DNA from: Orthonyx spaldingii
Lineage: Eukaryota > Chordata > Aves > Passeriformes > Orthonychidae
Length of the DNA stretch: 64,000 bases
Assembly (NCBI GenBank): GCA_013397795.1
Contig: VZTJ01005904.1
Span: 686,797 to 750,796 of the forward strand
Direction of reading: 5' to 3'
The translations under genes were made by a program, and so were the position numbers. The notes under the pieces were generated by a model. The model made no database searches and was not told the DNA's origin. It was given only the letters and a program-made list of their open reading frames with translations. Below, in pieces: positions 44,501-57,500 of this stretch (its first letter is position 1; each line of letters begins with the position of its first letter).

Positions 44501-47500
44501 AGATAAAATAATTAGACAAGCAGGTCTGCCATGCTAAGCAAAGAGCACTCTTCAGCTTCCCATAGGTCCAAGGCAGCCCTAGGTAGCATCTTAAACTATA
44601 CCATAATGGTACAACTTTGTTCATTCCTTGCACTCCATGCTTGTTCACTTTGTCTTCTCTCCATTGCCCTCTGCACTTCTCCTCCCCTGTGAATCCTCTT
44701 GCATCTTCCAGCAATTGCTGGGTCCATTCCAATGCCGTATGCCATTCAGGCACCCTTCTCCAGAGTCCTTCAAATAACCTCAAAATTGCCATGAAACAGC
44801 ACCATGTAGTCATAACAAGCAGAAAGTAGAGGTTAAGATGCTACCAAGTGTTCCACACTGGGCTTTTTGGCAATCACACAAAGCCAGAGACTGCCACAGC
44901 TCAATCTCTTCAGCATTTGAATTCTGCCTGGTCTACAGCATGTGACACGAGTTTATATACAATACTTCAGCTAGTATGAAGTGTCTCACAGGATTTTCCA
45001 GCAACACACTTCTCCACATCCCCAAGCAGCTTGTTTTGCTGTGCTTATTATTCCCACCCACACCAATAACCTGGTTATCCCTCTCCAACATCTTATCACA
45101 GCTGATTTACTGATAAATTAAATTTACCTAAATTATTTGAAGAGTAACACGCACCCTCAGCTCTCTGCAGCAGATCACAACTTCTTGGCTCTCATTTTGT
45201 AAGTATGCCATATAGAGTTGCACTTCTTTCTTTGCAGCTCACTTGCAACTTGTTTAGCAGTCCTTGTTTTTCTTGCCCTGAAAAAAGTAATGTAAGATTC
45301 AGGCAAATGATTAAGTGGAACCAGGTTTTTTCTTTCTGTCTCCTGCAGCCCAGACTGTCACATTCTTTAATGACATCTTTATAAATGCTGTGTGCTTTGG
45401 TGCTGTATGCTGTATGATCAGATATTGAATGCAACACGCAAAAGCAGGATACCAAAGCACTTGCAATACCGGTGTGCCCATAATGACCTGTTTTCTCTTT
45501 GTTTTCATTTTTTGATGTGGGTATTTGGATAACTTACAAATTAAAATTATGTCCTGTTCTGAGTGATCAATTGTATCAGACAGAATGAAAAGGGTACTCC
45601 TTATCCTTACCACTACTGCATGCTTTGCTGTCTTATGAGCACATCTCATTTAATTTATCTGTTATAAATCCTGGTATGTGTATTCATTATGGAGAAGGGA
45701 TTGTTTGTGCAAATGAGTTATGATTCCCTTGGAAAAACAAAACCAAAACAAGACACCGATCAAACACATGGACACAGCTCCTGGATAAGTAATGCTGGAT
45801 TGACTCCAGGGGCTTCTGCTCTGTGTTAGGACAAGTTAACTCACTAGCTTCTCAGTGTTCTGTATTGCTCAGGACAAAAAGCTGTAAATGCTTTTTCTTG
45901 CCAGTGTTGCCTTGTGAGTGGTTGATGATTTCATTTTGGTCCATAAATTTGATATGCACTTCTCGCTCATGCTGAATTGTATGAATTGAAAATCACTGTG
46001 TGACTTACAACTCCTAATAGAATAATTATTCAAAGGATGCACAAGAAGTTGGTACCAGAGAATAGATGTATATTTTTTATCTTGGAAATTAAAGACCTAT
46101 GGAAATACCACTATTCTCTATCTACTCAGAAGTCAGACACAATTTCAGTTCTTGTGTTAAAATTATCCCTTTCCTTACTACAAACCTCGAATTCCACTGA
46201 AACCATAGGAGAATGGCATTTTAAGTGGTTATTGAAAGGAAGACAGTCCCGTGCAAGCATGGTAGAGAGTATAAATCAACTCTGAAAACCATGGCAGAGG
46301 ATGTGTCATGATTCCACTCATGCCACTAAGGTGAGATCTGTCATCTAGTAAGTGGGAATTGTTGTCTGAGGGTGCTGAAAGTCTGATTTCCTCATCAAGC
46401 CCTCTATCCTCTAAATAGATGGCCGTGAGGAAAGAGGTGGACAATAACCAAGTCTGCTGTTTTGCATTCTTGACTGGAAATAGCTCTGTGCTGTGCTCAG
46501 TAAGCTTCCATGTATACTAAAAATGCAGCTGCCTTCGTGAAGCCATTCCACATAGGATTAAAACAGTGTCACAAAAATGGTAGGTGTCTGCATATGCTCA
46601 GATGATGAAGAGGTAGTTTACATGGCTTTGCTTTTTTGGAACATGGTGATCAACCCCCAATTAGATCATCCTCTAGTACCAATACATACATATGCATACC
46701 TATATGATCTAAGATTTATCACAGATATTTTTAGGCAAGAATTTATATTAAATGTCACACTGGTATTTACTGTAAGAGTCATCTCTGGACTTAAATTTTA
46801 TGCTAGTGATTGAATAATCTGTTTTTCAGGATTGTGAGGAGAAGAAAGACAACAGCGAAATGTGACAGCTAACTTTTAAAAACAAAAATAATCCACATAC
46901 TGGGCAAATTAGTTGACAAGCCTTGCCCTTTATTATAGGGGATTGTAAAAGGATGTTTCTCTCAACTTCCCTATCCTTTATGGAAAATTATGCAGAGATT
47001 AATACTGCCCACTGACATCATATCACATCACATTATACTTCATCCCAAATCTCAAAGTAGTTGCTCAAACAAGACAATACTTAAAAACAGACTTTGTTAT
47101 ACACATATAGGTAAGTCTTGTGAAATAATAAAGTAAAATTTTTCACTGCTTTAGGAACATTGTACCTACAAAGTACTACATAAAATTCCTTCTTATGCTA
47201 TTTTGAACACAACCTTACAGCCTTCTTTGGTGTCCCATGCCTTTTGATATGTGGAGCCAACCTACTAACAAAGAAAGTATCAAGATAGTAGTCATTCAGC
47301 TTAATCACAACAGGAAAGCTACAGTTCAACACCATTTTAGAAATGCTGATCAATAACATTAAAACAGTCCTCTAAATCTCAGTGATGCTAAATAACCCCT
47401 GCAGTCTTCATAAACAGATTGGTCCGTTCTATTCTGCTCCCTGCTTTTCAGCACACAAGAGTTCACCATACTTGAATTGCAAATGAGCGACATAAATGTT

Positions 47501-50092
47501 AAAAATGTTTCTGTCTGTTATTTTCATTGGCATCAGTCTCAGCAGTGTTTTGGAGCTGGAAGAGATTTCGCAAGCTGCAGCAGGGCTGCAAGGAAATACG
47601 CATTTCCACAGCCTGATTGCCAGAATGGAGAATTAGTTTTATTCAAGCCCTTGATTTTTTTCCCTGCAATCCAGGTGACTGCTTTCTGTATAACATAGCT
47701 TGCAAAACAAACTGGAGCAGCCACCTAAGCAGTGGCTGTGAAATTAAACAGAGGACTGCTTAGAGACTTGAGCTACTGGTGCTGCACTAGGGGAGGAGAC
47801 TGGGAAGTTACCTTATACTCTTAGAGAACTTTTGTGTGTTGCAGGCACATTTGGTTAATCACCATTTGTCTGTATTCTGTAATCTAGAGCAATTTCTTCA
47901 GGCTGAGGAACCCACATCTGCATCTTCTGGCAGACTAAAGGCTCCCACTGACTGCCAGGAGGGCTATTAGGTCCAACACACATGAGGATTGAAGCATTTT
48001 TTCCTTCAGGAATGGTGCTGCCAATTGCAGTGCTGGGGATATAATACTGTCTCAGAATTCTACGTTTGTCTTGAAGACAAGAAAAAAGAACTTTCTAGGA
48101 AAACAGATGTGACAGTTACCACTCTGTCACACTAAGGCCTGCCGGTGTAACCTAACAGCAGTGACATGTACAGAAATGCCCACAGTAGAGCCAGGGCCAC
48201 ACTTCTGACACAATCTCCTGTTCAAAGAGCCTCAGGAACATAGATCTGATCATCAAAATTACTTAAAAGGTGATCTTATCCTTAATTCCACTAAAAGAAT
48301 CATTTGTAATTCCACTTCTGAGAGGAAAGGGTTAAATCTGAACAGTTTTTATGCAAAATTCTTCATTTTAAACACAATCAGTGTCCATCGGTACCTAGGA
48401 CCAATTCATGCAATAGCAATTTTTTTTTCTGCCTGAGGAAAATTTACCCAAAAATGTGGAATAAGGCTATGTAAAAGGTAAAATAAACAAGCCATCCTAG
48501 CCAGTGACTGCCAAGAAAATAAGATCCAGCACTGGAATTCTTAATACTGTTGAACCATTCAGTCCCTGTTTTTCACATTTTCAGCTTGTGCAGATTTTTT
48601 TTTTTTTTTTGTAAACTCAAATGTCTGCTGGGACTGGGAATGGAAGAAAAGGTATGGCTAAGCCCTTCTTCTGTCCAGACCCATTCCCTGAGTAATTGGA
48701 TGTAAAAGAAATAAACTAAGAAGTCTGTCTCTTCCAGCAGTCAGAGTATTACAAAATAAACTGTGGTTCATCTATAGCAATAGTACTGTCCATTTCTTCC
48801 AGGCAGATGAAATATAAAATATGCAGTAATGCTCAGAACACTTGCTAATTATTTAACAGAGGGATTTTCCACACAAAACACATTCAAAAATTGAAAAGCT
48901 TCACTAGTCCTGACCAGAACATTTAAAATAAGGTTTTTATCAGTGATGCTTTAAAGCAGAGGACTGCAGTGACCTCATCTTGTAGCCTGAATTCATCTGA
49001 ATCCTACACAGTGTTATAGACACTTCTGCAAAATATGTTCTTAATAGGAAAAATGACAGTATTATGTATCACTAGTCTGGAGCAGGAATGACTTCTAAAG
49101 ATGGGCCAGGAAGAAGCAACGTTGAAACTGGGAAAGGATTTCCAGATGAAATCCTGCCTGGTCTGAGCTTCAGTTACTCACATGCCTGCTGGTTTCTCTG
49201 TGTCTCTGTTTACCCAGATTTAGCAGTGATCTTTGTACACCCTGGAAAACTCTGAAGCTGAGGTGCTGCAACATACCATAATGTCCCGTGAGTATCATTT
49301 AGAGTAGTATTTTATTGCTCATCATTCAGCATCCCTTTCCTTAAGCATCCTAAAATTTGGGGGTTGTGATTTTTTCCTTTTTCAATGGAGCTGCACCCAG
49401 CTGTCGCTGTCTTTCTCTTCAGAGCTGATGTCATCACTTCATCACCATCTATCCATCTTCCCCTGCAGTTTGTGCTCCTTTTCCAGGGCTGCAAATTTCA
49501 CCTGCCATTAATTTTATTAATTCACCACGCTTGTTTAGGAGGAAAAAGAATAAAACCACGAGAAAATGTTGACATTACTACTGGCCTTTTTTCTCCAGAC
49601 CTTTTTTAAGCAGATGTGTAGGACTAAGTGAGGAAGAGTCAGGGATTGCAGTCTCTCAAGGTCATAAAAAAGAACTAGACTGTCCTAAACTAAGGAAAGC
49701 AGACCACTCAAAGAGATGCGTGGGGAAGTTATCAAGTTTCATCCCTAAAGATATTTGCATAATTTGGGTATTTACCAGGAAAGAGATGGGGAGATTGGAT
49801 CTTGCTTTATGGTAGTAAAATCATGAGATGGATGAGATGAACTCTTCACGTTCCTTTCTGCCCCTGTAAGTTTATGCCTTAGCTGTGAAGTCCAGAAAGA
49901 TCCATTTGTCTTCCACTTACATATATTAACCTCTTCCCCTCCACCCCCCTCCCCCACCAACAGATTTAAGGTTTATACTGCTCCAGGGCAAGGGCTCCAT
50001 CCATGCTAGCAGTTCTTGTCCCCGAAATACCCAAGTTCCTTTTACAAAGTGAACCTTATTCTATCTTGCTGAGTGGGGTGAATGCTTCACCT
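44501..50092. other. Intergenic stretch; nothing recognised
   Basis: No exon, CR1 or LTR recognised. A T-run of about 16 bases spans 48595-48611. Overlapping short frames near 44406-44829 on both strands are not coherent. Confidence 0.5.
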
Positions 50093-50112
50093 CCCCCCCC
50101 CCTTTTTTTTTT
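50093..50112. repeat. Polypyrimidine tract (C)10(T)10
   Basis: Ten C directly followed by ten T on the plus strand, in an otherwise mixed context. Confidence 0.9.
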
Positions 50113-50445
50113 ACCCCAAATGCATCAGCCCACATTAGAAAAAAGAATTCTTCTCAAGTCAAATCTGATCATTAATTCTAAGCATTTGAGGAAGATGCCT
50201 GTGTCAGGAGCAGGGCCACCATGAATATGTCTGCCCAGCTTTTCATATCTTGCTAATGATTTGATATTTTAGAGTAAGGCAACACTTCCCCAAGTCACCC
50301 TGGAAGTAACAGAGCTGGGAACCATTTCAGTCAAAACAAAAAATATTCCTGACCCTTGTCGGTAACTTATAGAAAATCTGGAGTACGGTGGCATTGATGG
50401 ACAAATACAATACATAAACAACACACTGAGTGTAGTGAGTTAATC

Positions 50446-50451
50446 TTTATT
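50446..50451 (-). terminator. Possible minus-strand polyadenylation signal
   Basis: AATAAA on the minus strand is followed within 30 bases by a GT-rich stretch (GTGTGTTGTTTATGTATTG). It lies about 1.4 kb downstream of the minus-strand side of the orphan CpG island, so it could end a short non-coding transcript. AATAAA is common by chance in AT-rich DNA. Confidence 0.25.
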
Positions 50452-51089
50452 CCAAGCAGCTTCCCAAATAGGGAAAACAAGGAAATGCCAATGGGACTGA
50501 GAAGGCACATGGAGTCAGTCCCTGAAAGAGGTCCTTGCATTCTTCCATCTGACTCTCAGTGGAAGAACGTCCTTAAAAGAAAAACAGATTCATCTTGAGG
50601 ACCCCAAGCTATGACATGCCATCCCCTCCCCTCACAGAAACCACCTCCATAGTCAGCCTTCTGCTGTCCCCTACCTCTGTTGCTATACCCCACCACAGCA
50701 AAGAAACAACCATGCTTTCAGTGACAGCCTCCTTCCTCCTGGTTTTTGGTCCCAGTTTCTTCACAATAAATCTTCTTTGGCACCAACAATGTTCAGCTCG
50801 GTGACTTCCTCTGCGTTCATCTTACCATGCCACAGAATTGCTTTTAGGAAACCACTTCCACATGTCACCACACCATAAGTCCTTCTGCAGCCACATAGCT
50901 GAACACACATTTTTGGGCAACCAAAATGCCTGTAGTTATGTAACTAAAATCCTATGGTGACAGCACACATGCATCTGCAAACTGAGAAAATCTTGCAGTT
51001 GTGTGTTCCCATCATGGCTGACACACCTTTGTGTAAAGGAAGATGCCTGCATTTTGGTCACATCATGGGTAAGTTTGGATCACAATTTC

Positions 51090-51437
51090 AGGGACAGTGA
51101 TTCCACCGTGTTCCTCGGCAGTCCATTCCAATGTCTAATCACCCTTTCTGTAAAGAAATTCCTCGTGTTGTCTGAACCACTCCCGGCACAGCTTGAGGCC
51201 ATGTCCTCTTCTCCTGCCACTGGTTGCCTGGGAGAAGAGACCGATCCCACCTGGCTCCACCGTCCTTTCAGGTAGTTATAGAGAGCACTAAGGTCACCCC
51301 TGAGCCTCCTTTTCTCCAGGCTAAACAACCCCAGCTCCCTCAGCCGCTCCTCACAGGACTTGTGCTCCAGACCCTTCACCAGCTCCATTGCCCTTCTCTG
51401 GGCACACTGTGGCACCTCATTGTCCTTCCTGAATTGA
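51090..51437 (-). mobile_element. CR1 LINE fragment abutting CpG island 2
   Basis: The minus-strand frame reads AMELVKGLEHKSCEERLREL and then GLFSLEKRRLRGDLSALYNY, the C-terminal segment of CR1 ORF2 in nearly intact form. The element's 3' tail is missing on the left. Its inner end lies directly against the CpG-rich sequence. Confidence 0.93.
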
Positions 51438-51439
51438 GG

Positions 51440-52970
51440 AGCTCAGTATCACCGAGGCCATAGGGAGGCACTGGCCGCAAATAAAGTATAGCGAGAGTAC
51501 CTCTCTCCCTGAACAGTTGGCAGAAGTGTTTTTAATGCGGACAGCTGCCCTTCTGCTTTCTCCGCGAGCGAGGGAGGGCTTAGCGCGACACTCGCGCACC
51601 CACCACCCCGGGATTAACCCGCACCCTCCACGAGCGACACGAGGGCAAGCTAGCAGGGAGGGGAGCGGGCGCTGCCCGCGCCCGTGAGGGGGGGCCGGCC
51701 GTGCAGGTGCGCGGGGCCGCTCCCGCTGCCCTCCCCGCCGAGGGGGCGGCGGCCGCGCTGCTCCTAACGCGGCCTGACAGGCGCGGCCCCCCCGGCGCTC
51801 CCCCCCCGCGGCCCGCGCTGACATCACCGGGCAGGATTTAAATAGCTCCGCAGCCGCTGCCTCCCGGATACAGCGCGCCCCATTGGCCNCCAATGGCGGG
51901 GCCGCGGCCGGCGCGCGCCTCCCCTGTCGCTAAGGGAGGGAAATACAGCGCGGCGCGCGGGCTGTCAGGTGCGCCGGGCGCGCCGGGATCGGGGAGCAGC
52001 CGGGGGTGCCGGGCTGCATGGCTGGCTGGCTGGGTGGGTGGGCTCTCCTGCCCTCGCCCCCCCTTGTTTTTCGTCCCTGCCAGCCGAGCTCCCCGAGCCA
52101 GCCGCGTTACGCGGGAAGGGAAGGGAATAGTGCGGAAAGTGACTGTTCTCCGCTTTGTTTTAAGCGCTCCGGCGGCGGCGGCGGCGGCGTTTCCCGGGCG
52201 GGGAAATGCAGAACGCCGTGCAGTTTCCTCCTCTGGGAGAGCTTGAAACGAGAGAGAAAGAGAGAGAGCGAGAGGGCAGAGCGATCGGTGGTGGCTCGGG
52301 GGCTGGCCGGGCTGCTGCCGGGGCTCGGCGGCCGCAGACGGTGGATTTGTGGGAAGAGGACGGGATGAGCAATAAACGCACCTGGCCAGCGGTGTTTAGG
52401 GAGGCGGGGGCCGCGTGCCCCCGCTGGCTGCCGGAGCCCCGGGACTCCGGACGCGGACCCGCCGAGCTGCAATGGACGCTGGCCGCCGCTGGCCGCAGAG
52501 CGGAGCATCCCCGCCGCCGCCGCCGAGGAGGGAGAGCTGCCCGCCCGGAGCCGGCCCGCAGCGCGCCCCTCGCCCGCAGAGGCACCGGGGCTTTCCTCTT
52601 CGGCATCGCTGCGGTGAAGGCGGGCTGTGCCGGCCGGCCGCCCGGATAGGCTGCGTGGCAGCCACGGCGCGAGCGAGTAGGTAAACGCCACTGTGTAGAT
52701 GTGCTGTTTGGAGAGGAGGAGAAAAAAAAAATAATTAAAAAATTAAAACATGCGAGGATGCGGTCATTGGGCCTGGCACAGGGGACTGGGGCGGCACGGG
52801 GAGATGGAATAGCCTCCTCTCCCGTGCCTGGCGCGGCGGCGAGATGTAGCCTGACGAAAATGAAGTCCTTACGTAAGGCGGGCTGGCTGGATGGCTGGGT
52901 ACCTGCTGGGTCCTGCACCGCCAGCCGCTGCCCCGCCAGAATTACCTGGGCTTCTTCCTGCCATGCCGCA
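51440..52970. promoter_or_regulatory. CpG island 2, orphan promoter
   Basis: About 1.5 kb of very high GC and CpG content inside AT-rich DNA. It contains (GGC)n at 52170-52190, a GAGA tract at 52249-52280 and (CCG)n near 52509-52524. The core near 51819-51896 holds promoter-like elements. A splice donor GAGTAG|GTAAAC lies after 52680 on the plus strand. Overlapping open frames in every phase (up to 252 codons) are what GC-rich DNA gives by chance, and none resembles a known protein. ARMC2 is 31 kb away and FOXO3 exons are absent, so a non-coding RNA start or a distal alternative first exon is the simplest reading. Confidence 0.8.
51819..51896. promoter_or_regulatory. Candidate bidirectional core promoter: paired CCAAT, TATA-like and CRE-like sites
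   Basis: CCATTGG (51880-51886) and CCAATGG (51890-51896) form a perfect palindrome around a three-base spacer whose last base is N. Reading on the minus strand, CCAAT is followed about 40 bases later by TATTTAAAT (51836-51844) and then TGATGTCA (51819-51826), a one-mismatch CRE. The layout suits minus-strand initiation near 51810 and, through the second CCAAT box, plus-strand initiation without TATA. NF-Y and CREB-type binding are inferred from motif knowledge. Confidence 0.5.
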
Positions 52971-54442
52971 GCCTGTCACTGCGGGGCCTGTCCTAAAAGC
53001 AGACTTTCATCCGCAGGGGCTCGTACATTTAAGAGCTGCGTAGCTGTTGTGGAACAAACATAAATCAATTGCATTCCAAACTCAGAAAATTTAACTCATT
53101 TCACTTGTTACCAAGCTTACAGGGACATTGTATAAACCTACTTTGCTGTCAAGCCATAATAGCATTACGTAAAACATTTCTGCTTGGTTACTGTTTACTG
53201 CTTCACGCCCTACAAATATTTCTGACTTATTTCCCGTATCTACAGTGTGTTAATACATTGCCTGAATATCCTAAAGATGTCGGCCTGCATACTCAAAAGG
53301 CAAATGCATGTGTAAGAACTGTAGGCAAAACACAGAACAGAGCTGAGACATTTTTCTTTTTTTAAATTTCATTTTGGTTTCTGGTTCTCCCTACATTTTA
53401 GAGTAGGGTGATAAACTTTCTGCCTTGCTGCTTTTCTTCCCCATTCATCATCATATTAAGAACACAGCTTAAGTCACAGTTTTGTCAGAGAGGGTTTTTT
53501 CTATAAAATCAGAAATTCCTATGCAACATGAAACATTAATTATTGCAGGAGAACCTGCAAATTCTTGTTATAGAGGCCCCGGTAAAAGTAAAACTAAAAA
53601 TCAAATGAATTCTTAATCTTTCCCTGAAACAAACCCACCGAGTAATCAGAAATCTGAGATGCCTACTTGTCTACATCTCTGTGATGTGATGAAGTTTGTG
53701 TCAAGGTTTGTTTCGCTTTGGAAAAGGGGAGCCTCTAAAAAGAAATTGTTGCCCCCTGTCCTCCCCCATGTTTTTGCTACCTACTTCTCCTTACCTGTTA
53801 TTCCTCTCAGTGAAAGATGAGGACTGTGAAGCCTTTTTCCCCCTTCTGTTGCAGAACTCCTTGGATGCATCGGAAGTAAGCGCCGGGAGCATTTGGTGAT
53901 CTTTGTGGGAGGAAGGCACAAGCTACCCAGGCCCTGTTCCCTCCATCTTGATCCTTCCATGGTGATTTGCAGCAGCACAGGGAAGTATGAAGCACTGAGG
54001 GACAGAAGTCAGTGTTTAAACCTGACTTCACTTCAGCATAAAATGACCACGCAAGTTTCAGATCAGCAGAGCACCAGGGGTAGAATAGCAGAAGTACTTA
54101 AGGTGCCTCTTTTAAAAGTTCTCTTTTGCATATCTGAAGAGTAGGTAGCTGTTTTGAAAAGATGATTATACAAGTGTTTTTATTTACTGCCCTAACAGGA
54201 GATGATGATCCGCATTAACTTATGTGCATCTCGGATGCATCTATATCACTGTACCGATTTCAGGGGAGCTGTATTGATTTAAGTTAGAAAAGAAACCCAG
54301 TGAAGTTTTAAATAATTGGAATAACATTCTCCCTCTCTTTCAGTCAGATTTGCCCTTCATGTTACTTGTGTTTCATAATCCTCCTAGCTCTCCATTTCGT
54401 CACTACAAGACCAGCATCCCTACTGTAAAAAAAAAAAAAAAA
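52971..54442. other. Intergenic stretch right of CpG island 2
   Basis: No recognised repeat or coding exon. A TTGCAG acceptor-like site at about 53854 is followed by a GT about 20 bases later, too short to be a convincing exon. It ends in a run of 16 A at 54427-54442. Confidence 0.5.
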
Positions 54443-54487
54443 NNNNNNNNNNNNNNNNNNNNNNNNNNNNNNNNNNNNNNNNNNNNN
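54443..54487. other. Assembly gap (45 N) between poly-A and poly-C
   Basis: Sixteen A precede and seventeen C follow 45 N. Homopolymer flanks of different bases suggest a sequencing or assembly break at a low-complexity tract. The frame that spans it is meaningless. Confidence 0.98.
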
Positions 54488-54504
54488 CCCCCCCCCCCCC
54501 CCCC

Positions 54505-57500
54505 AATAAGAAAGTCTTTTTACAATCTGCTATTTATCTCAATGTTTAAATAAATTTGGGGCACAAACTGATCCTTTTTTTTTAATAGGCCTATTTAGTT
54601 TCATTTAGTTACACAGGTATTTTTTAGAACCAGAAGCTCTCAGAAAGAGAATGTGTTCGATGCACCAAAACCCTCTAGGGTTTTGATAAAAGATATAATA
54701 TGATGAGTATCATCTCCACTTCTGTTATTCTTCTTATATAGTAGCGACAAGATTGAATCACCATTTTTAGCAATTCTTCAGCAGAACTCGTAATCTATCA
54801 ATGTGTCAGCTCAACAGCAGTTTTCTCTTCACACTAATGTGAACCAGAAGGTCCAGCTATCACTGATTTTGACAATTTTATCTGAGATTGCATGTATTGC
54901 AGAAGTTTGAAGCAGATGAATTATAGGGCCTATTATATTTTCCTAAAGATGTACAAAACATAGAATACGTCACCTAAAACATTTCAAACTAATTTGTACT
55001 GGATAACATTCCTATGCTTGGTGTTTCATATGCCTTATGCTAGAAGCACTATTAAATATTTTTGTGATAAGTAACAAGAATAAGATCAAATGTGGGTCCC
55101 GTAGGTTTTTGAATGCCTCACATTGCCCTCTCTGTTGTTACATAATGCATCATAAAGAAATACGTGCCTTCATTCTCTTTAAATCACTCCGGCGTAGATA
55201 GTACTAAGCCTTCCTTCAAGTACTCGTTATGCAAGTCCTTGCTACTGCTAATAGCTGTCAGCTCTGCATGGTTACTTAAAAAACAAGGTAACTGCAGACT
55301 TTTTGTGAAGCTCTTTGCATTTCTAGAATTTTCAGTGAGGTGGTTCCAGGTGTGTTGCTCTCTTTCTCAGCTATAAACTAAATGATTACAAACAGACAGG
55401 GTTATGCCCATTAGAATAAAGTCCCATTCATTCCAGTACATCAGAAGGTAACCTGGTTTTTTATTTAGTTGCCTCTATAAGCACATTATGAGTATCTGAA
55501 TGCACTTCAGTGTCAAAACAGTGAAATAGACCAGAATGCAGTAATATTTTGAATGTCTGCTGGAGAATGCTGGCATATAACTAAGTACAGAAAAAATATA
55601 TAGCATGGTAAAAAATCCATGACCAATCTAGCAAAGCTATTAGGTAACAAAAAATCCATATGGGCATTAAGTACTATTATTTAAAGTAAAATCTGTGTTA
55701 TACAGTATAAGCAGCATTCAAGTGAAATTGACGAGACATCTGTATAGAACAGAAAGAATCATTTTTTTAAAGCTATGATACAACGGTCTATATTTCTTTA
55801 CTTGGAAAGTGGAAATTTACTCATCGTTCTGTAAAGGTATAAAATTAACAATAAGCACTTCAGAGAATTAGGAACACTGCCTGATTCGTGGGAATTTTTT
55901 TTCCCCTCTGTAAAACACAGAGATCATTGGCAGCAAAAAATCAGGAAAAACCTGTCTGGGTCTTCTCATATCATGTAGATCTTTTAGAGTAACCTGTCCT
56001 TTAAGATGGCCTTGGTTTTAGAGAGACTGAAATAGGAATATCTCAAAATTCATCATACTGACTATACATAAGAAAATTTTGCTTTTCCTTTATACTTGTA
56101 GAATATGCAAGTAGTAACTCAGCAGTGTGTCACCAGGAAAGGAAGGTTTGTTTCATATTCAGTTAGTAGATCTATTAGTTTAAAAATCCTTTATTGCATT
56201 TCTACATTTTTTTTTACCTTTTTGTTGCTTTTGTAAATTTGAGGTACTAGCTAATTTGTTTATTTCCATTTTCCTACTTCTAATTATTTTAAAAGGTTCA
56301 ACTATAATCTGTTCAGATTTTGGTATGACACATGGAAAATATTGTTTTTCAATTCCTCTTGCAAGCAGTAGGTTGGTGGGAGGAGGTCTGCACTGTAAAA
56401 TAGTATACCTATGAAACTGTACTCCAGTGGGAGATTAAATAAGAAAGAGCAGGATGACTGAGACAAGTCATTTGTCACAGATGTTCATGCAGCTCTAGTG
56501 TTTTATTTTAAGCTGGATTCATCAAATGTGCTAAGGAGTAATTTCTGTCTGATATGAAGTTCCCATCAAAGGAGACTAAGTGGTTTAAGTTTAAACCGTG
56601 GTTTGAAAATACAGGGAAATGTTACTGGACCGGTGAGAGTGTGATTCGGTAGCCAAAGTGGACACAAGGAAGTAAATTGAAGAATGCTATTTTTGGCCTA
56701 AAATATGTCAGGAAAATACGTCACTAATATGTTACTGTGGAGCAGTGACTTTACCTACAAGATGGTTTTATCTGTGAAGCACAAAGATTTTACTGCAGGC
56801 ATCTGAATTATGTAGATTATAAAGGGTACCGACGCCGTTGGAGAGTATGAAATGGTGATGTGTGAATCTCAGATATTTGAGCAACATTTACTGACCACTT
56901 TTACAGTATTTTTCAAGTTTATAACATAGGTTTAGTATTAGTTTTATTTAGTGAAAATGGAGGAGGTAAGCACTAGTGTAATATTGATTTCGGGTTTTTT
57001 AGATAGACCAATTATCATATTCAGCAAAGTACAAAACGAATGAGAAGGCCCAAGACTAAGATTATTTTAAAAGGGAGATTTTTTAAAAAATCGATATTGG
57101 ACTTATTCTTAGTTTGTATTAGTTGCTCTCTCTTTTAATATAATTTTCTCTTTTTTTTAAGTTCCATCTCTCTTCCTTGAGAAATACTGTACCCCAGCCC
57201 CGAAAGGGAGAAATATGATGGCTACAATTAGTTTCTGTTTACTGGAGCAAAGTGATTTTTTCCCAAACTGAAATACATGCATTAATTTGCTAGACTTCCA
57301 GCTATTTTTACGTATGGTATTTCTACAAAAGAGATTGTAATGTCCATTTTAATGCAGCTTACTACAGTATAGCAGCCGTAATCGAGCGTTTTTCTCTTTG
57401 GTAGTCAGATATACAGAATTGTCAGGCTGTTTTCTTTTAAGTACCTGAAAACTGAATTGGAAAAAAGTATTTTTGATATGAGAAGTTTGCCTTTCCAGTC

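Noticed and set aside
44406..44829. Overlapping frames on both strands (135 and 70 codons)
   Set aside because: No family resemblance and no splice or promoter context.
52107..52918. Overlapping long frames (up to 252 codons) in CpG island 2
   Set aside because: GC-rich DNA has few stop codons, so all phases stay open. None resembles a known protein, and no single frame is favoured.
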